Source: Nocardia sp. alder85J
GTDB taxonomy: Bacteria; Actinomycetota; Actinomycetes; Mycobacteriales; Mycobacteriaceae
NCBI RefSeq assembly: GCF_020176955.2
Contig: NZ_JAIUCZ020000007.1
Span: 1-64,000 of the forward strand
Reading direction: 5' to 3'
Length of the DNA stretch: 64,000 bases
Shown: in pieces, positions 35,284 to 43,438 of the stretch
How positions within the stretch are numbered: the stretch's first letter is position 1
How the letters are laid out: each line of letters begins with the position of its first letter
The notes under the pieces: model-generated
Seen by the model: only the letters and a program-made list of their open reading frames with translations
Told to the model about the DNA's origin: nothing
The model's database searches: none
Translations under genes and position numbers: made by a program

Positions 35284-35718
35284 TCAGCGGAGTTCCTCGA
35301 CCAGCCCGAGGAGGATGCCGTCGGGACCGCGGACGTAGCAATACCGGCAGATGTCCTCGTATTGCGCGACCGTGCCGACGAGTTCGGCGCCGTGGGCACG
35401 CAGGCGGCCGAGGACATCCTCGACATCGTCGACGGCGAAGGTCAGACGAGGGATGCCGGCAGTATTCACGGGCGCTTTCGGCGCCGTGCCGGTCGCCGGC
35501 GAATGGAACGTCGAGAGCTCGACCCGGCTGTGCCCGTCCGGAGTCCGCACGACCACGATATCCGCTCGGACACCGTCCAGCCCGAGCAACTCGTCGGCCC
35601 ATCGACCACCGACGGTCGCCTCACCCTCCAATTCCAGACCCAATTCGACGAAGAACGCGACCGCCGCCGCGAGATCCTCGACCACGATTCCGACATGATC
35701 CATCCGGCGAATCGCCAT
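35284..35718 (-). CDS. VOC-family (glyoxalase/bleomycin-resistance-like) protein
   Basis: 144 aa from ATG 35718, with GGAGAA ahead. Two beta-alpha-beta-beta-beta units are visible: MDHVGIVVEDLAAAVAFFVE near the start and GIPRLTFAVDDVEDVLGRLR in the middle. It ends with YCYVRGPDGILLGLVEEL, supplying the usual His and Glu metal ligands (H8, E141 region). It may be an isomerase, dioxygenase or resistance protein; the substrate is unknown. Confidence 0.75.
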   Translation of the reverse strand: MAIRRMDHVGIVVEDLAAAVAFFVELGLELEGEATVGGRWADELLGLDGVRADIVVVRTPDGHSRVELSTFHSPATGTAPKAPVNTAGIPRLTFAVDDVEDVLGRLRAHGAELVGTVAQYEDICRYCYVRGPDGILLGLVEELR

Positions 35719-35793
35719 GAAATTCTCCTCGAGATTCGTCGACCACATCCAGTTCTCGACTTTTTTCCGAACACCGACAGCCGGACTCCGCGG

Positions 35794-36240
35794 TCACTGC
35801 CGCGGCCAGCCGAGCAGACCGAGCGGTTTGCCATCGATCCACTGCCGGATCCCGGCTCTGCTGTAGGGCACCATATCGGCCGGCAGTTCACCGGCCGGGA
35901 ACCAACCGATTTCGGAGCATTTGTGGGGTTCGGCGTTGTGCGGCTCGCCCGGCCATGCGGTGGCCCGGAAGAAGAATCCGATTCGGGCGCCGCTGCCGTT
36001 GGACGGCAGGATGTGGACAGTGGTGACCAGCTCGACGTCGTCGCGTTCCAGGCTCACACCGACCTCTTCGTAGGTCTCACGGATGACGGCGGTTTCCAGA
36101 TCTTCGCCTTCCTCGAGTTTGCCGCTGGGCAGGTTCCAGAGCGTGTCCGCGAAACCGGTGTCGGCTCGGCGGGCCAGCAGGATTTCCCCATTGTCACGCG
36201 CGAGCAGGATGTGGACATCGACGAAGCTGGTGTACTGCAC
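35794..36240 (-). CDS. Nudix hydrolase
   Basis: 148 aa. The Nudix box is complete: GKLEEGEDLETAVIRETYEE followed by VGV (Gx5Ex7REUxEExGU), binding Mg for cleavage of a nucleoside-diphosphate-X bond. VDVHILLARDNGEILLARRA precedes it and EIGWFPAGELPADMVPYSRA follows, as in MutT-like 8-oxo-dGTPase/NUDT18-type enzymes. The exact substrate is unknown. It is a single gene, 75 bp upstream of the VOC gene on the same strand. Confidence 0.8.
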   Translation of the reverse strand: MQYTSFVDVHILLARDNGEILLARRADTGFADTLWNLPSGKLEEGEDLETAVIRETYEEVGVSLERDDVELVTTVHILPSNGSGARIGFFFRATAWPGEPHNAEPHKCSEIGWFPAGELPADMVPYSRAGIRQWIDGKPLGLLGWPRQ

Positions 36241-36466
36241 GAGTTCCTCTCCGGTGGGTGATCACGCCGATCGCCGGTTCGGCGATCCTGGCGCATGCAC
36301 AGTCTGCCGCGACCGAGGCAACCATGCGGTGGTCGAGCCTGCGCGGTGGTCATGATCCCGGCAGCCCACTTCGCGCCGGCAAACTTTCGCACTGGGGTGT
36401 GACGGTGGTGTCGGAGGGCCCGCCGCACGAGCCGAAGTCCGGCGGAGGCGCAGCGGAGCGGTTCCC

Positions 36467-36964
36467 GTGGGAGGGGGCCTGGCGTGCCCTGCACGAGCAT
36501 CCGAGGTGCTCGGTCCGGAAGTAGCCGAGCCGGAACGGGAATCAGCCGGATCCGGGCACCGGGTGACGATCGATGAAATACCGCTGTGCGGCTCGTTCGA
36601 TTCCCCGGTGGCGCGGGTCGCTATCCCCGGCCGGGACGAGTTCTACAGTTACCCCGACTATGTCGCCCAGCGCATCGATGTTCCCGGCTATCGCCCGGAG
36701 GGCATCGTCCTCGCGGTTCACGGCAACACCTGGGTCGGGATGAGCGCGACCTCGCTGCATCCCGAGGACGGAATCGCCTTCAGTGAGATGACCGGAGTCC
36801 TCGGATCCCATCGGGGTCACGGGCTTTCGCTGGCGCTGAAGGTGCGTGCGATTCGGTTCGTGAGGGCGGCGGGCTACCGATGGCTCGTCGCGTTCCACCA
36901 TCCCGACAACGCTGTGGCGATCGGCATGAATCGGCGGCTCGGGTTCGAGGACTATGCGCGGTGA
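36467..36964 (+). CDS. GNAT-family N-acetyltransferase
   Basis: 165 aa from GTG 36467; GTG 36563 (VTIDEIPLCGSF) is a more family-like start. The acetyl-CoA-binding motif A is MTGVLGSHRGHGLSLALKVR (pattern RxxGxG/A), followed by AAGYRWLVAFHHPDNAVAIG and MNRRLGFEDYAR, the standard N-x-x-x-x-x-x-N-x-x-L-G-F ending. N-terminal strands are present, so it is probably a complete single domain, perhaps the second half of a two-domain ancestor. Substrate unknown. Confidence 0.65.
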   Translation: MGGGLACPARASEVLGPEVAEPERESAGSGHRVTIDEIPLCGSFDSPVARVAIPGRDEFYSYPDYVAQRIDVPGYRPEGIVLAVHGNTWVGMSATSLHPEDGIAFSEMTGVLGSHRGHGLSLALKVRAIRFVRAAGYRWLVAFHHPDNAVAIGMNRRLGFEDYAR

Positions 36965-36968
36965 ACGT

Positions 36969-37184
36969 TCAGGGCGTCGTCACGAGCGTCAGCGCCAGGC
37001 GGGGGCACAGGTCGACGGCGTCGGCGGCGGCACGCCGGTCCCGGGGGGTGATGATCCGGTCGCCGCCTCCCGGTGCCAGGGGGTAGCCCCAGTCGTCGCG
37101 GCCCAGGATGCCCGGTAGTAGTTCACTACAGAGGCCGCGGCCGGCGCAGCGGGTCCAATCTATGTGCAGGCGAGCGTCACTCAT
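36969..37184 (-). CDS. Three-cysteine ferredoxin ([3Fe-4S] type)
   Basis: 71 aa. C13-AGRGL-C19 near the N terminus and LC60P near the C terminus are the only cysteines, which fits the [3Fe-4S] ferredoxins of actinomycetes in which one cluster cysteine is missing. Charged residues and RCAGRGLC are typical. Its start lies inside the end of the NuoF-like gene (8-bp overlap), so it is the last gene of the redox operon and probably carries electrons to or from that flavoprotein. Confidence 0.8.
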   Translation of the reverse strand: MSDARLHIDWTRCAGRGLCSELLPGILGRDDWGYPLAPGGGDRIITPRDRRAAADAVDLCPRLALTLVTTP

Positions 37185-38427
37185 TTCGAAAGCCTCGGTT
37201 CGATGGGTGTCCGGCGGTGCAGGCGCCCTGCCGGTGCAGGTCGATGTCGTCGGCGAAGACGTGCAGTGCCGAGCGCAGCAGACGGGCGGTGCCGTCGGGG
37301 TGGTGGCAGGCGCCGCGGCCGTCGACGAGGTCGGTCAGGCGCGCGATCTCGCGGGGATCGCCGGTGCCCCGGTAGGTCAGTTCGTGCCAGCGAGTCGCCA
37401 ATTCGGGGAGTCCGTTGCGGCACGGTCCGCATTGGCCGGCGCTCGCCGCGGCGAGGTGGGCGATGATGTCGGCGGTGGCGCGCAGGCCGCAGTGGCCGTA
37501 TGGGAGCACTCGCACGACGCCGGCACCGAGGCGGGCGTTCAGTGGTCGTAATCCCGCTGCCGACAACGTTGTTCGTGACAGCTCGCTGCCGGGGATCCAC
37601 GTTCCGTGGTAGCCGCCGATCAGGACCGCTCGGACGGTCCGGGGGTCGGTGCGGCCGGTGCGGGTGATCAGGTCGAGCAGACTGGTGCCGAAGGGGGTTT
37701 CGACGACACCGGCCGCTGTCGTTCCGCTGAGGGTGACCAGGAAGGTGCCGGGTTCTTCGTGGGTTCCCGCGCTGCGATACCAGTCGGGTCCGTAGCGGGC
37801 GATCAAGGCGAGTTGCGCGAGCGTCTCCACGTTGTGGACCAGGGTGGGGCGGCCGTGCAGGCCGGCCCGTGAGGTGCTGATCAGTTGATCGCCGGGGATC
37901 GGCCGTCGGCCCGCCAAGCGGTTGATGACGGCGGTTTTCTCGCCTGAGAGGAAGGACTCCGCAGCAGGCGTGAGGGTGACCGGTCGCCGGTCGTATCCGG
38001 TGGAGCGCCGCTGTGCCAGTGCCGCGCGGACCGGTTCGAGCAACGCCGCGGGTGCGTACAGGTGACATTCGCGGGCGCCGACTGCTTCGGCGGCGGCGGA
38101 CAGGCCGTCCAGCACGAGATGCGGGGCGCGGGTCAGCAGGGTGGCGTCCTTGTGGCTGTCGGGTTCGCCTTCGGCGCCGTTGGCGATCACGACGGGTGCG
38201 CGGCCCGCCGCGACGGCTGCCATCTTGTCGGCGACGGGGAAGCCCGCGCCGCCACGGCCGCGCAGGCCCGCGGCGGCGACGGCGGCGGTCGGTCCGCCGG
38301 GTTCGGCGGGGTTCGGCGGGGGGCCGTAGCAGGACAGGTGGGTGGTCAGGGTCGGGTCGGCCGCCAGGAGCAGGCGATTCGGGCCGGACGGGGGTGCGTG
38401 GCGGGTGTGCGAAAGTTGGCTGGTCAT
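37177..38427 (-). CDS. NuoF-like NADH dehydrogenase flavoprotein
   Basis: 416 aa from ATG 38427, overlapping the upstream gene by ATGA. GLRGRGGAGFPVADKMAAV is the FMN/NAD site of complex I 51-kDa subunits; ANGAEGEPDSHKDATLL, RAGLHGRPTLVHNVETLAQL (SLBB region) and SAGQCGPCRNGLPELAT (Fe-S Cys motif) with GACHHPDG complete it. It likely oxidises NAD(P)H and passes electrons on. Other complex I subunits are absent; partners are a cytochrome-b-like membrane protein and a ferredoxin. Confidence 0.8.
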   Translation of the reverse strand: MTSQLSHTRHAPPSGPNRLLLAADPTLTTHLSCYGPPPNPAEPGGPTAAVAAAGLRGRGGAGFPVADKMAAVAAGRAPVVIANGAEGEPDSHKDATLLTRAPHLVLDGLSAAAEAVGARECHLYAPAALLEPVRAALAQRRSTGYDRRPVTLTPAAESFLSGEKTAVINRLAGRRPIPGDQLISTSRAGLHGRPTLVHNVETLAQLALIARYGPDWYRSAGTHEEPGTFLVTLSGTTAAGVVETPFGTSLLDLITRTGRTDPRTVRAVLIGGYHGTWIPGSELSRTTLSAAGLRPLNARLGAGVVRVLPYGHCGLRATADIIAHLAAASAGQCGPCRNGLPELATRWHELTYRGTGDPREIARLTDLVDGRGACHHPDGTARLLRSALHVFADDIDLHRQGACTAGHPSNRGFRNE

Positions 38428-38993
38428 CTCGTGTTCCGTCCCGGGGGCTGGGAGTATTCGGCGAAGTCGCGGCCGGCTCGCCAGACCACTGCGAGCGCGA
38501 GCGACAGGGCGCAGGCGGCCACGACGGCGAGCAGCCACGGCTGTGTGTTGTCGGAGCCGCTGCCGAGGGCGTGGACGAAGGCCACCGGCCACAGCAGGTA
38601 GGTGGCCCAGTGGGTTGCCCGGAAGATTCTGGGGCCGAGGCGTTTTCGTAGCAGTGCGGAGAGCGTGATCGCGGTGAGCAGGTCGACCGCGACGGTTCCC
38701 AGGCCCACCCAGAGGGGACGGTAGGCGGCGGTGAACGGCACGATCACGTCGAGGAGGCGTAGCTGCGCCCGGGGGTCGGCCAGCAGGCTCGCCACGTGCA
38801 CGGCGACCAGGATGGTTGCCGAAAGTGCTGCGCCACGGTGAAATTCGGCCAAACCGGCCCGGGGCAGGACCACCGCGCGTCCGGAGCGGGCGGCGATTCC
38901 CGCGACCAGGGCGACGGTCAGCAGGACCAGGGCCACGAGTCCGGTGCCTCGGCCGAACGCCCACAGCGCTTCGTCGAGGCCCGGTCGCGTCAT
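38424..38993 (-). CDS. Ferric-reductase-like transmembrane protein
   Basis: 189 aa from ATG 38993. About six hydrophobic helices are seen: GLVALVLLTVALVAGIAA, ALSATILVAVHVASLLADP, WVGLGTVAVDLLTAITLSAL, HWATYLLWPVAFVHALGSGS and a last helix. His residues in FHRGAAL, VAVHVAS, ATHWATYLL and FVHAL are placed to bind two haems, as in the FRD/cytochrome b YedZ-like domain. It overlaps both neighbours by ATGA and probably moves electrons across the membrane. Confidence 0.78.
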   Translation of the reverse strand: MTRPGLDEALWAFGRGTGLVALVLLTVALVAGIAARSGRAVVLPRAGLAEFHRGAALSATILVAVHVASLLADPRAQLRLLDVIVPFTAAYRPLWVGLGTVAVDLLTAITLSALLRKRLGPRIFRATHWATYLLWPVAFVHALGSGSDNTQPWLLAVVAACALSLALAVVWRAGRDFAEYSQPPGRNTR

Positions 38994-39925
38994 CGCCCCT
39001 CTCCTTCGGCGGGCCAGCCGTTGAGGACCACGACCGCGCCGGCGCGGTCCACCAGTCTGGTCGGGAGGCCCGATTCCCGTAGTGGGCCCGGAGCGGACCG
39101 GCCTCGCACGATCGCGGCGGTGGCGGATGCGTTGGCGGTCACGCAGGTTCCGGCGACCACCGATACGGTCCGCCAGATCGGGTCGGCCGCCGCACCGGTT
39201 CGTGGGTCGATGATGTGGTGGATCAGGTGGCCGCTGCGGCGCCAGCGGCGGCGCAGCGTGCTCGAGGTCGCCAGCGCCGCGCCGGCGGGCAGACTGATCC
39301 GGGTGGCCGGTTCGGCGCGTCCGTCCTGGACCAGGATCTGCCAGTCCTCCTCCGGCGCCGGACCGGCTGTGGCGATATCGCCGCCGAGGCTGACCAGCAC
39401 ACCGCAACCGAAACGGTGGAAGACCAGCCGGGCACAACGGTCGGCGGCATGTGCTTTGGCGGTCGCACCCAGGTCCAGCAGCACGCCGGGCGGTACCGTG
39501 ACCGTCGTGTCGGTGAGCTGGATCTGCGACCAGTCGGACCGGCTGCGCACGGCCACCGGGATCGGACCGGCCGAGGTCTCGACCAGGGTGAAGTCACGGT
39601 CGTAACCCAGTGCCAGCAGCGCGTTTCCCACCGTGGGGTCGACATCGCCGCCGGTGTCCCGGGCGACGGCGAGTGCGACCCGGAGATGGTCGGCGAGTAG
39701 TGGACTGATCCGGACGGGTCGGCCGCCTGCGGTGGCGAGTGCGCGGATCTCCGAATCGTCCCGGAATCTGCTGCACGCCAGTCCTACCGCGTAGAGGTGT
39801 CCTTCGATCAGGCTGCGCGCGGCGGTCAGCGCCGCGGGATCGGTGACGACGAGGCGGGCGGAGGTCCCCCACACCTGCCATTCGGCGGCGGTGGGGCGGG
39901 CTCCGGCGACGGTGCGCGCCATCAT
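38990..39925 (-). CDS. apbE: FAD:protein FMN transferase
   Basis: 311 aa from ATG 39925. ApbE uses FAD to attach FMN covalently to a Thr/Ser of target proteins. Motifs are ACSRFRDDSEIRALA, DVDPTVGNALLALGYD, GVLLDLGATAKAHAADRCA (Mg/FAD binding), GVLVSLGGDIATAG, and HIIDPRTGAAADPIWRTVSV. The family signature is complete. Linked membrane and NADH-oxidising genes suggest a flavinylated electron-transfer chain. It overlaps the small upstream gene by 4 bp and the downstream gene by ATGA. Confidence 0.85.
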   Translation of the reverse strand: MMARTVAGARPTAAEWQVWGTSARLVVTDPAALTAARSLIEGHLYAVGLACSRFRDDSEIRALATAGGRPVRISPLLADHLRVALAVARDTGGDVDPTVGNALLALGYDRDFTLVETSAGPIPVAVRSRSDWSQIQLTDTTVTVPPGVLLDLGATAKAHAADRCARLVFHRFGCGVLVSLGGDIATAGPAPEEDWQILVQDGRAEPATRISLPAGAALATSSTLRRRWRRSGHLIHHIIDPRTGAAADPIWRTVSVVAGTCVTANASATAAIVRGRSAPGPLRESGLPTRLVDRAGAVVVLNGWPAEGEGR

Positions 39926-40167
39926 GATCCCTGCGAGTGCGCGTGCATCGGGCCGGAACCGGAGCTCGGCTGGGGCACGGTCGTGCCGGTGCCGGACTCG
40001 CCGGCGCCGATCGGGCTTGCCGGTTGTGTGGTGTCCGTCGCGGGGGCGCCGGTGTGATTGTCGTAGTAGGCCGCGGCGGAGGCGGCGACCGTGCCCACTG
40101 CGGTCACTGCCAGCAGGACAGTGGTCGCGGTGCGCCCCGCTCTGCGGTGGGGATGCATGGATGTCAT
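39922..40167 (-). CDS. Small membrane-anchored or exported protein heading the redox operon
   Basis: 81 aa from ATG 40167. A basic N terminus (HPHRRAGRTA) precedes a hydrophobic segment TTVLLAVTAVGTVAASAAA, then a short Thr/Ser/Pro/Gly-rich tail (YYDNHTGAPATDTTQPA ... HAHSQGS). It is too small for an FMN_bind domain, but DNHTGAPATDTT is a Thr-rich patch next to ApbE, and the His-rich end could bind metal. The family is not recognised; position and 4-bp overlap tie it to the operon. Confidence 0.6.
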   Translation of the reverse strand: MTSMHPHRRAGRTATTVLLAVTAVGTVAASAAAYYDNHTGAPATDTTQPASPIGAGESGTGTTVPQPSSGSGPMHAHSQGS

Positions 40168-40421
40168 GGGCGGGCTCGGTTCGTCGGCTGGTACCGGGCG
40201 TCCGGGTGGAACGCCGGTTGCCGACCAGAGTGCGCATCGGTTCTGGGAGAACCCTGGGAAATCGCGCCTCGGACGGCTGTGAGCACCGGATTCGGTTGTC
40301 GACGGCAGGCCCGCGCTGTCCGAGCGCATCGCGGTTCGCCCGGATGTGCGCGAAATTCCGGGCGGAGTGTCACGTCCGCGAGCGGATGGGGATCTGTCGG
40401 AGCTCGATAATCGACCGGAGT

Positions 40422-40730
40422 TCACCGAGCAGACACGGGCCCGGGCACGAGGCGGTTCACCCTCGGTGGGAGAGAGGTTGGAGCTGTCTGTTCACGGTCG
40501 CCGGCGTGACCACGGGATCCGGCGGCTCCGAGGGTTGCTGCGATGGCGGCGGCCACGACCAGGGCGACCAGGCCGACGGCGCTGCCGATCTGCCTGGCGG
40601 TGTCGGCGAGGCCGGAGGCGATTCCCTGCTCGGTCGAGGTGACGCCGGATGCGGCGGCGACGAACATGGTGGCATAGGTGAATGATCCTGTGCCCCAGAT
40701 GATTATGCCGGGGAGCAGCGTCCGATAGGA
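40422..40730 (-). pseudogene. C-terminal remnant of an MFS (DHA2) transporter
   Basis: The - strand reads LLPGIIIWGTGSFTYATMFV, AAASGVTSTEQGIASGLADT, ARQIGSAVGLVALVVAAAIA and a short tail to a stop at 40422. GIASGLADTARQIGSAVGLV is the conserved penultimate helix of DHA2 exporters. The first about 350 residues are gone; the preceding part of the frame is the antisense of an AraC remnant. Confidence 0.6.
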
Positions 40731-40731
40731 G

Positions 40732-40881
40732 TTGCACGGCACCGATATTCCTCTCCGCATCATCGCGGAACGCTGCGGGTACAGCTCCGAATACGCCTGC
40801 TCCAAGGCATTCAAACGCGAATACGGCGTCCCGCCGAACCGATACCGCCGCCGGCAGCCGGTTCCGGCGGTGCAGGCGTAA
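40732..40881 (+). pseudogene. C-terminal remnant of an AraC-family regulator
   Basis: A start-less + strand frame reads LHGTDIPLRIIAERCGYSSE, YACSKAFKREYGVPPNRYRR, RQPVPAVQA and a stop at 40881. The I-A-x-x-C-G-Y-x-S-x-x-x-x-x-x-A-F-K-R-x-x-G-x-x-P-x-x-Y-R signature is the second AraC HTH. It abuts the MFS remnant, so a deletion removed the rest of both genes. Confidence 0.6.
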
Positions 40882-40917
40882 ACCGTGGACGATCGCCGGG
40901 AAGCGAGTGCGGGGAAC

Positions 40918-41775
40918 CTAACGACCTCGGCGGAATTCATCGGCGACCGGGCGATCCCGGTGCGGAGCGGCCTTCGCGGCGGCGCGGGCGAGGGCCGCCA
41001 CGGATGGGGAGGTGCTGTTTACGGGCCAGGCGAGTACGAGACGGCTCGGTGCGACGTCGGTCATCTGCACGGTGGTCAGGTCGTCGCGCAGGGGGATCGT
41101 CAGTGATCGGGGTAGTACGGCGATGATGCGGTACAGGGCGATTCGGTGCATCAGTTCGCTGATGCTGCCCGTCGCTTCGGGATTCGCCGGGTACCTGTGC
41201 AGGGTTTCGCCCGCGAGGTCGGCCGTGCTCAGGCCGGACCGGTTGGCGTATGGATGCGATATGGACAGCACGGCGACCGGCGCTTCGGTCAGCAGTGTTT
41301 CGGTGTCCAGTCCGCGCACCTCGTCGGGTGGCGTGAACAACAGCGCCGCATCGGCTTTGCCCTCGTGCAGCATGCGCACCCGGTCGGCGGCGAAGACGAC
41401 CTCGATCGGCAGTACATCCGGCTCGCGGTCGTAGGCCGTGAGGATGGCCGGGAGCAGCCCCGAGTCGCCGCCGGGTTTCATGGCCAGGATCAGGCGGGGA
41501 TCCGTAGTTCCGGCGCGCTGGGTTCGGGCGGCCGCGGCGGATATCGCGTCCAGCACGGCGCGGGCGTCACGGGCCAGCACCCGACCGGCTGCGGTCAGTG
41601 TGACCGTGCGGCTGGTCCGTTCGAGAAGGTCGACGCCCAGGCGGCGTTCCAGGCGCTGGATGGTCTTCGACAGCGCGGGCTGCGCGATGCCCAGACGTGT
41701 TGCGGCGCGACCGAAATGCAGTTCGTCGGCGACCGCCACGAAATACGCCAGTTCCCGCGTCTCCAGCCGATCCAT
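40918..41775 (-). CDS. LysR-family transcriptional regulator
   Basis: 285 aa. The N-terminal winged HTH reads ELAYFVAVADELHFGRAATR, LGIAQPALSKTIQRLERRLG and VDLLERTSRTVTLTAAG. The effector domain begins LILAMKPGGDSGLLPAILTA, with the GGDSG loop instead of a standard ligand pocket opening. It is divergent from the SDR at 41885 across 109 bp, the classic LysR-target arrangement; GGACAGG (41811) and CCTGTCC (41843) form a widely spaced dyad in that gap. The effector is unknown. Confidence 0.85.
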   Translation of the reverse strand: MDRLETRELAYFVAVADELHFGRAATRLGIAQPALSKTIQRLERRLGVDLLERTSRTVTLTAAGRVLARDARAVLDAISAAAARTQRAGTTDPRLILAMKPGGDSGLLPAILTAYDREPDVLPIEVVFAADRVRMLHEGKADAALLFTPPDEVRGLDTETLLTEAPVAVLSISHPYANRSGLSTADLAGETLHRYPANPEATGSISELMHRIALYRIIAVLPRSLTIPLRDDLTTVQMTDVAPSRLVLAWPVNSTSPSVAALARAAAKAAPHRDRPVADEFRRGR

Positions 41776-41884
41776 TCCTTCAGGTTATCGATCGCGGTCC
41801 GGACGGTCTTGGACAGGTCACACCCGGTGGTGATCGGATTGGCCTGTCCCGCTGGAGGACAACACCGATGCAGGAGGTACCACC

Positions 41885-42568
41885 ATGCCCACTGTCGCTC
41901 TCGTCGCGGCCGGAACGCGCCTGGGTTTGTCGCTCGGCAGAGTTTTCGGCAGTCACGGCTTCGATGTCGCCCTGATCGCCCGCTCCGAGGAACGGCTCGC
42001 CGAACTGGTCGAGAAGCTGGCGGTGGAAGGTGTCCAGGCGGCCGGATTCGCCGCCGATGTCCTGGATCGCTCCGCGTTGGTCACCGCCCTGGACAGTGCT
42101 GCGGCCCGGTTCGGGCGGATCGACGTGTTGCACTACTCAGCGCCGTATGTGCGCGTCGGTGAGGGTGGGATGACCGGGGTGCTGGACGTGACGGCAGAAA
42201 ATCTGCGGCCGCAGATCGAAAGTTCCTGCTACGGCGCGATCACGGCGACCCGCGCGGTACTGCCCGCGATGCTGGCGGCCGGTGCCGGCACGGTGCTGTA
42301 CACCACGGGCGCCAGCGCGGTCACGCCGACAGCGTGGGCCGGCAGCGCCGGTGCCGCGGGCGCTGCCTTGCGCAACTGGGCGCTCAATCTTCATGGCGCG
42401 CTGGGCGACAAGGGCATCTACGTCGGCTACGTCGCGCTCGGCGCCTGGATCGTGGGCACGCCCGGCACTCCCGCGGATGCGTCGCCGATGGAGCCGGACG
42501 ACATCGCCCGACGCCATTGGGACATGTACGTCACCGGTAACCCCGCCGAAATCCTCATCACTTCCTGA
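41885..42568 (+). CDS. SDR-family NAD(P)-binding protein with atypical active site
   Basis: 227 aa; CAGGAGG precedes the start. VALVAAGTRLGLSLGRVFGS is a Rossmann motif, and VLHYSAPYVRVG occupies the NNAG position. Where SDRs have Ser-Tyr-Lys, this reads TTGASAVTPTAWAGSAGAAG and then AALRNWALNL, so the usual Tyr and Lys appear replaced (Ala and Gly). The likely target of the divergent LysR regulator. The activity, if any, is unknown. Confidence 0.72.
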   Translation: MPTVALVAAGTRLGLSLGRVFGSHGFDVALIARSEERLAELVEKLAVEGVQAAGFAADVLDRSALVTALDSAAARFGRIDVLHYSAPYVRVGEGGMTGVLDVTAENLRPQIESSCYGAITATRAVLPAMLAAGAGTVLYTTGASAVTPTAWAGSAGAAGAALRNWALNLHGALGDKGIYVGYVALGAWIVGTPGTPADASPMEPDDIARRHWDMYVTGNPAEILITS

Positions 42569-42618
42569 CCGGACGCCGGCGAGAGCCGTCCTGGGTGGCG
42601 AGTTCGCGAACCGCGCGG

Positions 42619-42636
42619 GCCGGCAGTGTTGCCGGC
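42619..42636. terminator. Hairpin between convergent genes
   Basis: GCCGGCA (42619-42625), loop GTGT, TGCCGGC (42630-42636): a perfect 7-bp stem 50 bp after the SDR stop, touching the stop of the - strand gene. It likely ends both transcripts. Confidence 0.55.
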
Positions 42637-43070
42637 TAGCTCGGCGGCCAGAGGCGGCAGGTGCCGATCGCCGCATTCGCCGCGTTCATAGCGATATCGA
42701 CGCTGTCGTCGTCGATGCGGTACGGGATCAGGAGGTCGATGGCGATGCCTTCGCGGTGTTCGGCCCGGATCTGGATGGCGTCGCCGGTGATCGGTTCGTG
42801 TGCGGTGACATCGCATACCGTGGCTCGTGCGCGCAGCCGGATGGTGTCGCCGGACAGCGTCAGCGCCCGGGTGATCCGGGCCGGATCCGCGCTGTCGGCG
42901 CGGCCGGCCAGTGGGCGCAGGGATCTGCTGCCGTCCTGGGCGAGGGTCAGCATGAAGGGGGCGAAAGATCCACTCTCACCGAGAAGTTCGGCGACCACCT
43001 CTATACTGGCGTGCAGCAGGGCATCGAGATCGTCCTGCGCCTGCTGCGACGTTGTGGCTCTCCATTCCAT
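42636..43070 (-). CDS. Hypothetical protein divergent from WXG100 cluster
   Basis: 144 aa. The sequence (LLHASIEVVAELLGESGSFA, PFMLTLAQDGSRSLRPLAG, AEHREGIAIDLLIPYRID) looks like a small soluble alpha/beta domain. I do not recognise a named family. It begins 38 bp from the first WXG100 gene on the opposite strand, sharing its promoter region, so an immunity or regulatory role for the ESX-like cluster is possible but unsupported by motif. Confidence 0.55.
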   Translation of the reverse strand: MEWRATTSQQAQDDLDALLHASIEVVAELLGESGSFAPFMLTLAQDGSRSLRPLAGRADSADPARITRALTLSGDTIRLRARATVCDVTAHEPITGDAIQIRAEHREGIAIDLLIPYRIDDDSVDIAMNAANAAIGTCRLWPPS

Positions 43071-43108
43071 GGGGCTCCAGCCGTAGTGGTACTCGAGGGG
43101 GATTTCGA

Positions 43109-43420
43109 ATGGACGGCAAGTATCTGAGGGTCGAGCCTACCGAATTGCGCAGAGCCGCCGACGAGTTGCACGGTCACCGCGGGGATCTGCAATACGAGGT
43201 ACACAGGCTGCACTCGAATCACGGTGACCTGCAACAGACCTGGACCGGGGCGTCCTCCGATGCGGTCGCGGGGATCTGGAGCGATCTGCATCCCCGGATC
43301 ACCGAGCATCTGGATCGGCTGTCGGACCATGCCGACACGTTGCATGCGGCAGCCGGGCTGTTCACCGTGCAGGAGGACGAGAACGCAACGTCGTTCACGC
43401 CGCGGTATCTGCGACTGTGA
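43109..43420 (+). CDS. WXG100-like protein 1
   Basis: 103 aa from ATG 43109. The helical hairpin pattern VEPTELRRAADELHGHRGDL, HGDLQQTWTGASSDAVAGIW and LSDHADTLHAAAGLFTVQED is that of the WXG100/ESX family, with W-T-G replacing W-x-G at the turn. Such proteins are exported by ESX/type VII secretion as dimers, often with a partner or fused toxin. First gene of a five-gene + strand cluster. Confidence 0.75.
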   Translation: MDGKYLRVEPTELRRAADELHGHRGDLQYEVHRLHSNHGDLQQTWTGASSDAVAGIWSDLHPRITEHLDRLSDHADTLHAAAGLFTVQEDENATSFTPRYLRL

Positions 43421-43438
43421 CGACCGGGGGGAAATATC

